NCBI GenBank assembly: GCA_012510865.1 | Contig: JAAZHF010000381.1 | Span: 1 to 11,048 of the forward strand | Length of the DNA: 11,048 nucleotides | DNA from: Gammaproteobacteria bacterium | Lineage (GTDB): Bacteria > Pseudomonadota > Gammaproteobacteria > Xanthomonadales > Xanthomonadaceae | Reading direction: 5' to 3' | Shown: positions 1-7,795 of the stretch, piece after piece | Layout: each line of letters starts with the position of its first letter | Numbering within the stretch: the first letter of the stretch is position 1 | Position numbers and translations under genes: made by a program | Notes under the pieces: model-generated | What the model was told of the DNA's origin: nothing | The model's database searches: none | The model's input: the letters and a program-made list of their open reading frames with translations, nothing else

Positions 1-347
1 ACGTCGACCCACTCCAGCGTGCCCTCCGGGTTCGCGGCGGGCGGCGTGCCGGTGAACCCCGTGACCAGGAAAATGAAGGCGAACCAGTCCTCGCCCTGCC
101 TGCCGAAGCCCGGCCAGCTGATCGTCCCCCGCAGCTCGACCCGGGTGCACTCGATGGCGGCCTCCTCGCGGAGCTCCCTGCGCATGCAGGCGAGCGCGTC
201 CTCGCCGCGCTCGAGCTTGCCGCCCAGCCCGTTGTACTTGCCCAGGTGCTGGTCGCCCGGCCTCGCGTTGCGAGGGATCATCAGCGCGCGGCGGCGGTCG
301 GGCGAAACGACATAGCCCAGGGTGGCGAGGATCGGGGTGTAGGTCAT
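1..347 (-). CDS. NUDIX hydrolase, MutT/MTH1-like (3' end cut by window)
   Basis: The 115 visible residues read from an ATG at 347 leftwards off the window edge, so the C-terminus is missing. A nearly complete Nudix box spans residues 43-65: G43, E49, R57-E58, then E61-E62, which is the G-x5-E-x7-RE-U-x-EE pattern whose glutamates bind Mg2+. Ala64 replaces the usual glycine near the box end. The preceding KYNGLGGKLERGE and the later W-P-G-F-G...GEDWFAF stretch resemble 8-oxo-dGTP diphosphatases of the MTH1/MutT group, which cleanse oxidised nucleotides from the pool in the cytoplasm. The exact substrate cannot be told from the box alone. It lies 63 bases downstream of the histidine kinase on the same strand, so it could be co-transcribed, but a TACAAT element just upstream suggests its own promoter. 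No strong Shine-Dalgarno sequence precedes the start. Confidence 0.88.
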   Translation of the reverse strand, partial: MTYTPILATLGYVVSPDRRRALMIPRNARPGDQHLGKYNGLGGKLERGEDALACMRRELREEAAIECTRVELRGTISWPGFGRQGEDWFAFIFLVTGFTGTPPAANPEGTLEWVD

Positions 348-373
348 GCGGGCACGCGGGGGTCGAAACGGCC

Positions 374-379
374 ATTGTA
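374..379 (-). promoter_or_regulatory. Candidate -10 element for the NUDIX gene
   Basis: On the minus strand the bases read TACAAT, a five-of-six match to the sigma70 -10 hexamer, in otherwise very GC-rich DNA between the kinase stop codon and the NUDIX start. A transcript starting about 7 bases downstream would have a leader of roughly 20 bases. No recognisable -35 hexamer sits 16-18 bases upstream, so this is only a candidate. Confidence 0.3.
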
Positions 380-410
380 GGCCGCGCCCCGCGCACGGCG
401 CCGGGGACGA

Positions 411-3400
411 TCAGGATGCGCGCGTGATCCGCATGCGTCCGAGCATGGACTTGAGCGCCAGCGGACGCACCGGCTTCTGCAGCAGCCCCAGGCCGTGCTC
501 GGCGATCTCGCGCCGGACCGCGTCGGTGGCGTCCGCGCTCAGGACCAGGGTCGGCACGGCGCCGAAGCGCGCGGACAGCAGGGTCCAGGCCGCGATGCCG
601 GTGTCGCCGTCGTCGAGGTGGTAATCGAGCAGCCACAGGTCGGCCGCCCGGGCGGCCTGCGCCGCGCACGCGGCCGCGGTGTCCGCGGCCATGTCCACGC
701 TGCAGCCCCAGCCGCGCAGCAGGCCGGCCAGGGACTCCAGCGCCATCGGGTCGTTGTCCAGCAGCAGCACGTGGGCCCCGGAAAGACCCGGGCGCGCGGC
801 CGGCAGCGCGGCCGCGGTCGCGGGTGCGGGCACCGCCGCCAGCGCGATCGCGAACACGGTCCCGACGCCGGGTCGGCTCCGCAACTCGACCCGTGATCCC
901 AGCAGGCGTGCGATGCGTTCGGCGATCGAGAGCCCGAGTCCCAGCCCCTGCCCGCCCACGCCCTCGCCGCGACGGAACTCTTCGAAGATCAGCGCCTGCT
1001 GCCCCTCGTCGATGCCGACGCCGGTGTCGTGCACCTCGATCCGCACCAGGCCGCCGGCGCGCCGGACGCCCAGCGCCACCCGGCCACGCTCCGTGTACCG
1101 CACCGCATTGGCCAGGAAGTTCTGCAGCACCCGCCGCAGCAGCTGCGGGTCGCTGTGGGTCCAGGCGCTGCTGGCGACGTGGTCGAAGCCCAGCCCGCGG
1201 TCCCCGGCCAGCGCGCGGAACTCCGAGGCCAGCGGTTCCAGCACCTCGGCGAGGGGAAAGTCCCGCGGCTGCGGCACCAGTCCGCCCGCCTCCAGGCGCG
1301 CCATGTCGAACAGCCCGGTGAGCAGGTCGGTGGTGGAGTCCAGCGCACCGCGGATCTGGGCAAGCGAGGCGCGCGGCGGCCCCTCCAGCTGTTCGGCGAG
1401 GGCATCGGTGAACAGCTGCGCGGCGTGCAGCGGCTGCAGCAGGTCATGGCCCACGGCGGTCAGGAAGCGGCTCTTGGCCTCGTTCGCGCGCTCGGCCTCG
1501 CGCCGCGCCTGGTCGAGGCTGGCGGTGCGCTCCGCCACCCGCTGCTCCAGGGTTTCGTTGCTGCGCTTGAGCTCGGCTTCGGTGCGACGGAAGTCGGTGA
1601 CGTCGGTGAAGGTGGCGACGAAACCCCCGCCCGGCATCGGGTTCCCGCGGATCTCGACGATCCCGCCATGCGGAAAGACCCGCTCGCTGACATAGGGCGT
1701 CCCGGCGCGCATGTGCGCGAGGCGCTTCGCCGCCTCGGCCTCGACGCGGCCCTTCACGCCCTCCACCAGCCCGCGGCCGAGGTTGTGCGCGACCAGCTGC
1801 GCCACCGGCACGCCGATGCGCAGCAGCCCGGGCGGGTAGCCGAACAGCTCCGCGTAGCGGCGGTTCCAGGCCACCAGCCGCAGCTCGCGGTCGACCACGC
1901 TGATGCCCTGGCTCATGTTCTCCAGCGCCGCTTCCAGCACGCGCTGGTTGAAGCGCAGGTCCTGCGAGGCCTCGCCGACGATCTCGGCGACGGTATCGAG
2001 GTCCGGCCCCGCTTCGCGCCGGGCGGCGTCGAGCAGCAGCCGCGCCGAGGCGCTGCCCAGCACGGCCGCCAGTTCGCGCTCGAAGCGCGCCTCGATCGCG
2101 GACGGGACCGGACCGCGCTGCGGCGCGCCCCGGAGCACCTCGTCGACCGTGCGCGCGGCGAGGAAGCGCCTGCCGGCCCTGCGCAGGGTGCGCTGGTCGG
2201 AGCCGCGCGCCACGTCGCGATCGGGCGCCGACAGCCAGGCCGAAAGTGCCAGGGTCGTGGCCGCGCCGACGAACAGGCTGACACCGACGGCGCGCCCGAG
2301 GCGGCTCCAGCCGGTCAGGCCGAACAGGGTGTCGGGCGCCAGCCAGGCGATGCCCCAGGGGCCCGCGGCCAGCCAGTCGCGGGTGCCCCCGCCCAGCTCG
2401 ACCAGCATCGGCGAGAGCATGACCCAGGCCCAGGCGACGAAGGCGGCGACCACGCCCCAGGTGGCGGCGGCCGCCGGCGTGCGCGTACGCCAGACCGCGA
2501 AGAACAGCGCCGGCGCCAGCGTGGCCAGCGCCGAGAAGGACACCGCGCCGATGTCGGCCAGGCTTTCGCTGCCCGCGATCACGCGGCTGTAGGCCCAGGC
2601 CATCAGCATCACCGCGAGGATGCCGCCGCGGCGCAGCGCCAGCAGCGCGCCGCGGTGGTCGCCGCCGTCGCGTCCCACCGCCCATGCGCCGCGCAGCAGG
2701 CCGGGCGCGAACCAGTGGTTGCCGATCATCAGGCTCAGGGCCAGCGTGCTCACCACCACCATGCCGGTGGCCGCGCTCAGGCCGCCGAGGAAGGCGAACA
2801 GGGCCAGGCCCTCGTGGCCCAGCGCCGCCGGCAGCGCCAGCGCGTACATGTCGGACGGCACGCCGTCGCCAAGGATGGCGGTCCCGGCCCGCGCCAGCGG
2901 CAGCGTCGGCAGCGCGATCAGCACCAGGTACAGGGGGAACTGCCAGCGCGCGGTGCGCACGTCGCGCTCGTCGCGGCACTCCACCACTCCCACGTGGAAC
3001 TGGTGCGGCAGGATGAACATCGCAAGCGCGCCGAGCAGCACCAGCGGCATGAAGCCGGCGACCGGCCCCGGCGGCGGCGGCGGCGCGGCGAGGTCGAAGC
3101 TGCCCAGGCCGAACCAGACCAGGGCACCCAGCGCGAGCATCGCCAGCAGCTTGAACAGCGACTCGAAGGCCATCGCCAGCACCAGGCCGCGGTTGTGCTC
3201 GGTCGCGCTGGCACGGCGGGTTCCGAACGCCATCGCGAACACCGCCATCGCCAGCGCCACGTACAGCGCGCCGTCTCCCCAGGGCGCGGCCGTGGCCGCT
3301 GCGTCCCCCAGGCCGGTGAGGGTGCCGAAGCTCATCGTCACCGCCTTCAGCTGCAGCGCGATGTAGGGAACCATTCCCAGCAGCGCGACCAGCGTCACCA

Positions 3401-3749
3401 CCGCCGCGAGCCAGGGATCCTTGCCGAGCCGGGTCGCGATCAGGTCGGCGATGGAGGTCGCATTGCTCTCGCGCGCCAGCCGCACCAGCCGGAGCATGAA
3501 GGCGAAGGCCAGCGCATAGAACACGATCGCGCCGAGGAAGGTCGGCGGAAGCGGCCAGCCGTAGCGGGCGGCCTGGGTGACGGTGCCGTAGAAGGTCCAC
3601 GACGTGCAGTGGACCGCCAGCGAAAGCGCGTAGACGTGCCGCCAGTGGCGCGCCAGCGCCCCCGGGCGGCGCTCGGCGTAGACCGCCACCCCGAACAGCA
3701 GGGCCAGCCACAGCGCCGCGGCCGCGACCACCATGCCGACGCTCAGCAT
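411..3749 (-). CDS. SLC5-type membrane hybrid sensor histidine kinase, CrbS/MxtR-like
   Basis: This 1112-residue protein has four parts. Residues 1-505 form a polytopic domain with about 13 hydrophobic segments, of the sodium:solute symporter (SLC5) fold. A PAS domain (about 605-720) with GISVVD and AWNRRYAELFGY follows. A helical linker (720-757) leads to the kinase core: H-box VGHDLLQPLH with phospho-accepting His768, N-box Asn881, G1 box DTGVGI 908-913 and G2 box GQGLGLGLS 934-942. A C-terminal receiver (993-1108) has Asp1042 and Lys1092. This order is that of CrbS (Vibrio) and MxtR (Pseudomonas), which act through a LuxR-type regulator to control acetyl-CoA synthetase and carbon use; the related CbrA is an alternative. 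No cognate regulator gene is in the window. The ATG at 3749 follows a G-rich stretch (GGGCGGGGCGG). A TATCCT at 3820-3815 (minus strand) could be a -10, without a clear -35. All catalytic residues look intact. The input signal is unknown. Confidence 0.93.
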   Translation of the reverse strand: MLSVGMVVAAAALWLALLFGVAVYAERRPGALARHWRHVYALSLAVHCTSWTFYGTVTQAARYGWPLPPTFLGAIVFYALAFAFMLRLVRLARESNATSIADLIATRLGKDPWLAAVVTLVALLGMVPYIALQLKAVTMSFGTLTGLGDAAATAAPWGDGALYVALAMAVFAMAFGTRRASATEHNRGLVLAMAFESLFKLLAMLALGALVWFGLGSFDLAAPPPPPGPVAGFMPLVLLGALAMFILPHQFHVGVVECRDERDVRTARWQFPLYLVLIALPTLPLARAGTAILGDGVPSDMYALALPAALGHEGLALFAFLGGLSAATGMVVVSTLALSLMIGNHWFAPGLLRGAWAVGRDGGDHRGALLALRRGGILAVMLMAWAYSRVIAGSESLADIGAVSFSALATLAPALFFAVWRTRTPAAAATWGVVAAFVAWAWVMLSPMLVELGGGTRDWLAAGPWGIAWLAPDTLFGLTGWSRLGRAVGVSLFVGAATTLALSAWLSAPDRDVARGSDQRTLRRAGRRFLAARTVDEVLRGAPQRGPVPSAIEARFERELAAVLGSASARLLLDAARREAGPDLDTVAEIVGEASQDLRFNQRVLEAALENMSQGISVVDRELRLVAWNRRYAELFGYPPGLLRIGVPVAQLVAHNLGRGLVEGVKGRVEAEAAKRLAHMRAGTPYVSERVFPHGGIVEIRGNPMPGGGFVATFTDVTDFRRTEAELKRSNETLEQRVAERTASLDQARREAERANEAKSRFLTAVGHDLLQPLHAAQLFTDALAEQLEGPPRASLAQIRGALDSTTDLLTGLFDMARLEAGGLVPQPRDFPLAEVLEPLASEFRALAGDRGLGFDHVASSAWTHSDPQLLRRVLQNFLANAVRYTERGRVALGVRRAGGLVRIEVHDTGVGIDEGQQALIFEEFRRGEGVGGQGLGLGLSIAERIARLLGSRVELRSRPGVGTVFAIALAAVPAPATAAALPAARPGLSGAHVLLLDNDPMALESLAGLLRGWGCSVDMAADTAAACAAQAARAADLWLLDYHLDDGDTGIAAWTLLSARFGAVPTLVLSADATDAVRREIAEHGLGLLQKPVRPLALKSMLGRMRITRAS

Positions 3750-3830
3750 GCCGCCCCGCCCGCTTCTGCATGGATGCGCACGCGAGGCGCCAGGTCCCGG
3801 ATGTCCACCCGCTCAGGATAAGCCAGGGAC

Positions 3831-3869
3831 CCCGCAGAAAGAACGGCGGCCGGGTCGCCCCGGCCGCCG
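3831..3869 (-). terminator. Intrinsic terminator of the TonB-dependent receptor gene
   Basis: A perfect 11-base-pair stem (CGGCGGCCGGG at 3844-3854 with CCCGGCCGCCG at 3859-3869) encloses a 4-base loop that reads GCGA, a GNRA tetraloop, in minus-strand RNA. The minus-strand transcript continues with TTCTTTCTGC, a U-rich tail. It begins about 25 bases past the receptor stop codon and 95 bases before the kinase start, so it should separate the receptor transcript from the kinase gene. The tail lies on the minus-strand exit side only, so the terminator is directional. Confidence 0.85.
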
Positions 3870-3894
3870 CGTGCCCCATGGTTGGCGCGGTGGT

Positions 3895-6144
3895 TCAGAA
3901 GTCGTAGCGCGCGGTCAGGCTGTACTGGCGCGGCGGACCGTAGAAGCCGGTCAGGATGCCCAGCGCGGCGATGTTGTAGCCGGTGGTGCGGTATTCCTTG
4001 TCGGCCAGGTTGGTGCCCTGCAGCGAGAACGTCCAGGCATCGTTCGGACGCCAGATCACGCCCGCGTTGACCAGGCCGTAGCCCTCCTGCTTGATGTCCT
4101 CGGACAGGTCCGTGGTCGGGTAGACCTCGCTCTGGTAGGCGTAGCTGACCCGCGCCGAGAGGTTGCCGCCATTGGCCAGGTCGGTGCGCCACTCGACGTT
4201 CAGCGCGCCGGAGAACTCCGGGGCGTTGGTGAACACCTGGGTGTCGGCCACGTTGGCGCCGGCGCTGATGAACTCGTCGTACTCGGTGTCGAGCCACGCC
4301 AGATTGCCGCTGACCACCCAGTTGTCGTTCGGCAGCCACTGGTACTCGACCTCGACGCCATTGACCGTGCCCTTGCCGGCGTTGGTGAAGTCGCCGAGGA
4401 AGGCGTCGTCCACGCCGTCGCCATCGGAGTCGTAGCCGGTGAACACCGACAGCTGGATGTCCTCGTACTTGTTGTGGAACGCGGACAGGTTCAGGAACAG
4501 CCGCTGGTCGAGCAGGCCCATCTTGGCGCCGACCTCGAAGCTGTCGACCGATTCGTCGTCGAACGGCAGCAGGGTGTGCGGCACGGCGCTGTTGGCGCGA
4601 ATGTTGTAGCCGCCGGACTTGAAGCCGCGCGAGGCCAGGCCGTAGACCAGCACGTCGGGGTTGACCTGGTAGCCGAGCGAGACCTTCGGCGAGACGTTGG
4701 TGAAGTCGACGGTCTTGTCGAAGTCGGCCGGGGTCGAGATCACGGTGTCGAAGTTCGCGTCCGAGTAGGCGCGGTTGAGCACGACCGCGTGCTTCTCCTC
4801 GTCGGTGTAGCGGGCGCCGACGTCGAGGCTCCACTTTTCGGTCAGGTCGATGGACCAGTCGGCGTAGAGCGCGATGCTCTCGGTGAACACGGTACCGCGG
4901 GTGTCGCCGAAAGAGGCGTTGAGGAAGTTGTTCAGGACCTGGCCGCCGGCCTCGCCGTCGAAATGGTACAGCCCGACGACGCCGCGCGCGCGCCCGCCCG
5001 CATCGTAGTTGAGCTGCAGCTCGTTGCTGACCTGCTCGTCGCTGTAGAACGCGAGGACGTCGACGATGCGGTTGGGCAGCATGTCGAAGTCGATGTTGGT
5101 CTCGGTGTCCGACTCGCGCCGGGCGAGGACGTACTTCAGCGTGACGTCGTCGTTGACGCGCCAGTTGAGCGTGGCCGACGCGCCCTTCATCGTCGTGTCG
5201 TTGACGTTCGGCATCCCGCTGCGGATGTCGTAGCGGTCGTCGAGCGGCTGCTGGCCCGAACCGCGGCCCGGGTCGATGACGAAGTCGAGCGGGTTCGGCG
5301 CCAGCATCTTGCCGCCGCGGACGCCCGACTGGTCGTCCATCCAGTCCATCGCGAACTGGATGTCCAGGTCGTCGTTGAGGAACGCGCCGAGCTGCACGCG
5401 CGCGGCGAGGATCTCCTTGTCGCTGACCTCCTGCCCCGAATGCCGGTTCTCGCCGTAGCCGTCGCGGTTCAGGCTGGCCACCGCCACCCGCGCGCGCAGC
5501 GCGTCGCTGCCGCCGATGGCCCCGCCGTAGGCGGCCTTGACGTCGAGCTGGTTGTGGTTGCCGATCGTGATCGAAGCGAACCCGTCGGCCTTCGCCGGCA
5601 GGCCGCGCGAGATGTACTTGATCGCGCCGCCGATGGTGTTCTTGCCGTACAGCGTGCCCTGCGGGCCGCGCAGGACCTCGACCCGCTCGACGTCGAACAC
5701 GTCGAGCAGCGCCCCCTGCGGGCGGGCGATGTAGACGTCGTCGAGGTAGATGCCCACGCCCGGGTCCACGCCCCAGAGCGGGTCGGCCTGGCCGATGCCG
5801 CGGATATAGGCGGTCACCGTGCTGCTCGAGCCGCGCGCCGCGTAGATGGTGGTGTTGGGCACCTGCGACGCCACGTCGCCGATGTCCTGGATGTTGAGCT
5901 TCTCGATCGCCTCGGGCGTGAACGCGGTGACCGCCACCGGGACTTCCTGCAGCGTCTCCTCGCGCTTGCGCGCGGTGACGGTGATGCCTCCCAGGGTCGT
6001 GGTCCCGCGGCTCGCGGCCTGCGCCTCGGCCTGCGCTTCCGCCGGCGCGTCCTCCACCGGGTCCTGCGCGAAGGCCACCGGCGACGACAGCCCAAGGGCG
6101 ATCGCCAGGCTCAGGGCGGTGTGCGGGATCTTGGCTCGCTTCAT
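3895..6144 (-). CDS. TonB-dependent outer-membrane receptor
   Basis: This 749-residue protein is normal in length for the family. The N-terminus (MKRAKIPHTALSLAIALG...) is a Sec signal peptide with likely cleavage after Ala26 (AFA|Q). An Ala/Glu-rich stretch follows, then a TonB-box-like ITVTAR at about 54-59. The plug domain (about 66-185) contains QEVPVAVTAF, YIRGIGQAD, VGIYLDDVYIARP and VEVLRGPQGTLYGKNTIGG. The rest is a 22-strand beta-barrel, with SRGFKSGGYN at 505-514, NLADKEY at 712-718 and a C-terminal SLTARYDF ending in the Phe recognised by the BAM machinery. It imports a ligand across the outer membrane using TonB-ExbBD energy. The substrate cannot be read from sequence; siderophores, glycans, aromatics or vitamins are all seen in this class. 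A strong GAGGGG ribosome site lies 7 bases before the ATG at 6144. An acidic DSDGDGVDD at 572-580 looks like a Ca2+-binding loop. An intrinsic terminator follows. It is divergent from the GntP permease gene. Confidence 0.95.
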   Translation of the reverse strand: MKRAKIPHTALSLAIALGLSSPVAFAQDPVEDAPAEAQAEAQAASRGTTTLGGITVTARKREETLQEVPVAVTAFTPEAIEKLNIQDIGDVASQVPNTTIYAARGSSSTVTAYIRGIGQADPLWGVDPGVGIYLDDVYIARPQGALLDVFDVERVEVLRGPQGTLYGKNTIGGAIKYISRGLPAKADGFASITIGNHNQLDVKAAYGGAIGGSDALRARVAVASLNRDGYGENRHSGQEVSDKEILAARVQLGAFLNDDLDIQFAMDWMDDQSGVRGGKMLAPNPLDFVIDPGRGSGQQPLDDRYDIRSGMPNVNDTTMKGASATLNWRVNDDVTLKYVLARRESDTETNIDFDMLPNRIVDVLAFYSDEQVSNELQLNYDAGGRARGVVGLYHFDGEAGGQVLNNFLNASFGDTRGTVFTESIALYADWSIDLTEKWSLDVGARYTDEEKHAVVLNRAYSDANFDTVISTPADFDKTVDFTNVSPKVSLGYQVNPDVLVYGLASRGFKSGGYNIRANSAVPHTLLPFDDESVDSFEVGAKMGLLDQRLFLNLSAFHNKYEDIQLSVFTGYDSDGDGVDDAFLGDFTNAGKGTVNGVEVEYQWLPNDNWVVSGNLAWLDTEYDEFISAGANVADTQVFTNAPEFSGALNVEWRTDLANGGNLSARVSYAYQSEVYPTTDLSEDIKQEGYGLVNAGVIWRPNDAWTFSLQGTNLADKEYRTTGYNIAALGILTGFYGPPRQYSLTARYDF

Positions 6145-6304
6145 CTTGTTCCCCTCGGAATATGCGTGTGCGTGCGGCCGGATGCCGCCTTGATCGCAAG
6201 CCTAGGGATCCCGCCGGGGGCTGGGCATCGTACCTTCGGACAATGGGACGCCCCGGCCACCCGCGGGAACACTGTCTGCCGCACTCCGCCTCCCAGGGGC
6301 CCCC
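6145..6304. promoter_or_regulatory. Divergent intergenic region between receptor and permease
   Basis: This 160-base gap separates two outward-facing genes and must contain both their start signals. Visible are the ribosome site of the receptor (GAGGGG, minus strand, near 6152-6157) and of the permease (CAGGGG at 6294-6299). There are short palindromes GGGATCCC near 6204-6211 and CCCGCGGG near 6261-6268. I could not identify a convincing -35/-10 pair for either direction, so promoter positions are left open. Confidence 0.55.
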
Positions 6305-7708
6305 ATGTCCTTCCTGATCGTGCTGGCCGCGCTGGCCTTCCTGATGTACGTCGCCTACCGCGGCCACAGCGTGATCCTGTTCGCGCCGATCGCGGCACTC
6401 GGCGCGGTGCTGCTCACCGACCCCTCGCTGGTCGCCCCGATGTTCACCGGCCTCTTCATGGACAAGATGGTCGGCTTCCTCAAGCTGTACTTCCCCGTGT
6501 TCCTGCTCGGCGCGGTGTTCGGCAAGCTGATCGAGATCTCCGGATTCTCGAAGTCGATCGTCGCCGCGACCATCCGCGTGGTCGGCGCGCAGCGGGCGAT
6601 GCTGTCGATCGTGATCGTCTGCGCCCTGCTCACCTACGGCGGCGTGTCGCTCTTCGTGGTGGTGTTCGCGGTCTATCCCTTCGCGGCGGAGCTGTTCCGC
6701 CAGGGCGACATCCCCAAGCGGCTGATCCCCGGGACGATCGCCCTGGGGGCGTTCACCTTCACCATGGACGCGCTGCCCGGCACGCCGCAGATCCAGAACA
6801 TCATCCCCACCGCGTTCTTCGGCACCGACACCTGGGCGGCCCCGGTCCTGGGTACGCTAGGCGGCGCCTTCATCCTCGCGGCGGGCATGTCCTACCTGGA
6901 CTGGCGGCGCCGCGTCGCGCTGCGCGCCGGCGAGGGCTACGGCAACCCCGCCGCCCTGCTCAATGAACCGGCGCCCTTCGCCGGCGAGCGCCTCGCGCAC
7001 CCGCTCGTCGCGCTGCTGCCGCTGGTGATGGTCGGGATCTCGAACCTGGTCCTCACCCGCCTGATCCCGGGCTGGTACGGGGACAGCCACAGCTTCATCC
7101 CGGCGGTGGTCGGGAACCCGGCGCCCGTCGTGCAGGAAGTGGCGAAGCTCGCCGCGATCTGGGCGGTGATGGGCGCGCTGCTGATCGGCATCCTGACGGT
7201 GCTCGCGTTCGCGTGGCGGACCGTCTTCAGGCACTTCGCCGAGGGTACGAAGGCGGCGATCGGCGGCGCCCTGCTGGCGTCGATGAACACCGCGTCGGAG
7301 TACGGCTTCGGCGCGGTGATCGCGGCCCTGCCGGGCTTCCTCCTGGTCGCCAACGCACTCGGCTCGATCCCCGACCCGCTGGTCAACGAGGCGGTGACGG
7401 TGACGGCGCTCGCGGGCATCACCGGCTCGGCTTCGGGCGGCATGTCGATCGCGCTGGCGGCGATGGCCGAGACCTTCATCGCCAACGCGGAGGCCGCCGG
7501 CATCCCGATGGAGGTCCTGCACCGCGTGGCCTCGATGGCCTCCGGCGGCATGGACACCCTGCCCCACAACGGCGCGGTGATCACCCTGCTTGCGGTCACG
7601 GGGCTGACCCATCGCCAGGCCTACAAGGACATCTTCGCGATCACCGTCATCAAGACGCTGGCGGTGTTCGCCATCATCGCCCTGTTCTACCTGACCGGCT
7701 GGGTCTAG
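6305..7708 (+). CDS. GntP-family inner-membrane permease
   Basis: This 467-residue, highly hydrophobic protein has about 12 membrane segments. It matches the GntP family (gluconate:H+ symporters and relatives for hydroxybutyrate and other hydroxy-/keto-acids). Family-like stretches include LLTYGGVSLFVVVFAVYPFA (109-128), TMDALPGTPQIQNIIPTAFFGT (153-174), the re-entrant-loop-like ASMNTASEYGFG (325-336), GITGSASGGMSIALAA (371-386) and the late ASGGMDTLPHNGAVITLLAVTGLTH (412-436). It would carry a small carboxylate into the cytoplasm with protons. The exact substrate is not determinable; there is no gluconate kinase or hydroxybutyrate dehydrogenase next door to suggest one. The ATG at 6305 is preceded by CAGGGG at 5-base spacing. 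It is divergent from the TonB-dependent receptor, which may supply substrate to the periplasm, though this is inference. A hairpin follows the stop codon. Confidence 0.9.
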   Translation: MSFLIVLAALAFLMYVAYRGHSVILFAPIAALGAVLLTDPSLVAPMFTGLFMDKMVGFLKLYFPVFLLGAVFGKLIEISGFSKSIVAATIRVVGAQRAMLSIVIVCALLTYGGVSLFVVVFAVYPFAAELFRQGDIPKRLIPGTIALGAFTFTMDALPGTPQIQNIIPTAFFGTDTWAAPVLGTLGGAFILAAGMSYLDWRRRVALRAGEGYGNPAALLNEPAPFAGERLAHPLVALLPLVMVGISNLVLTRLIPGWYGDSHSFIPAVVGNPAPVVQEVAKLAAIWAVMGALLIGILTVLAFAWRTVFRHFAEGTKAAIGGALLASMNTASEYGFGAVIAALPGFLLVANALGSIPDPLVNEAVTVTALAGITGSASGGMSIALAAMAETFIANAEAAGIPMEVLHRVASMASGGMDTLPHNGAVITLLAVTGLTHRQAYKDIFAITVIKTLAVFAIIALFYLTGWV

Positions 7709-7712
7709 GGCA

Positions 7713-7739
7713 CCGGGGCCGCCGGAAGCGGCTACCCGG
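7713..7739 (+). terminator. Hairpin after the permease gene, possible terminator
   Basis: Starting 5 bases after the permease stop codon, CCGGG-GCCGC pairs with GCGGC-TA-CCCGG around a CGGAA loop: ten base pairs with a two-base TA bulge. No run of T follows (GCTGGGAGCG), so if it stops transcription it is not a classic intrinsic terminator. It could instead protect the 3' end of the message. Confidence 0.4.
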
Positions 7740-7747
7740 GCTGGGAG

Positions 7748-7764
7748 CGCGGTCACGGACCGCG
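7748..7764. repeat. Inverted repeat in the permease-DUF1800 gap
   Basis: CGCGGTC and GACCGCG form a perfect 7-base-pair inverted repeat with a 3-base spacer (ACG). It is one of three separate dyads in this 121-base gap. It could be an operator or a small hairpin, and its function is unknown. Confidence 0.5.
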
Positions 7765-7795
7765 GCGATGGTTCCGGTACCCTGAGGCACGGTTT

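Noticed and set aside
373..375. Upstream ATG on the minus strand at 375 as the NUDIX start
   Set aside because: It is out of frame with the NUDIX box (28 bases from the in-frame ATG) and overlaps the TACAAT element.
1029..3821. Long plus-strand open frame (930 codons) antisense to the kinase gene
   Set aside because: Its product is Arg/Gln/Ala/His-rich with no domain signature. It mirrors the kinase codons in GC-rich DNA, whereas the minus-strand frame has a full set of kinase motifs.
1444..3879. Minus-strand frame (811 codons) overlapping the kinase in another frame
   Set aside because: Arg/Gly/Ala-rich shadow without recognisable motifs; the kinase frame explains the region.
6145..6304. 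Specific sigma70 promoters for receptor and permease
   Set aside because: Scanning both strands gave isolated partial hexamers, such as TACGAT on the minus strand, but no -35/-10 pair at acceptable spacing.
3733..6966. Long plus-strand open frame (1077 codons) antisense to the receptor and running into the permease gene
   Set aside because: Val/Asp/Arg-rich repetitive product typical of the complement of a GC-rich gene. It crosses the divergent promoter region and the start of a real gene.
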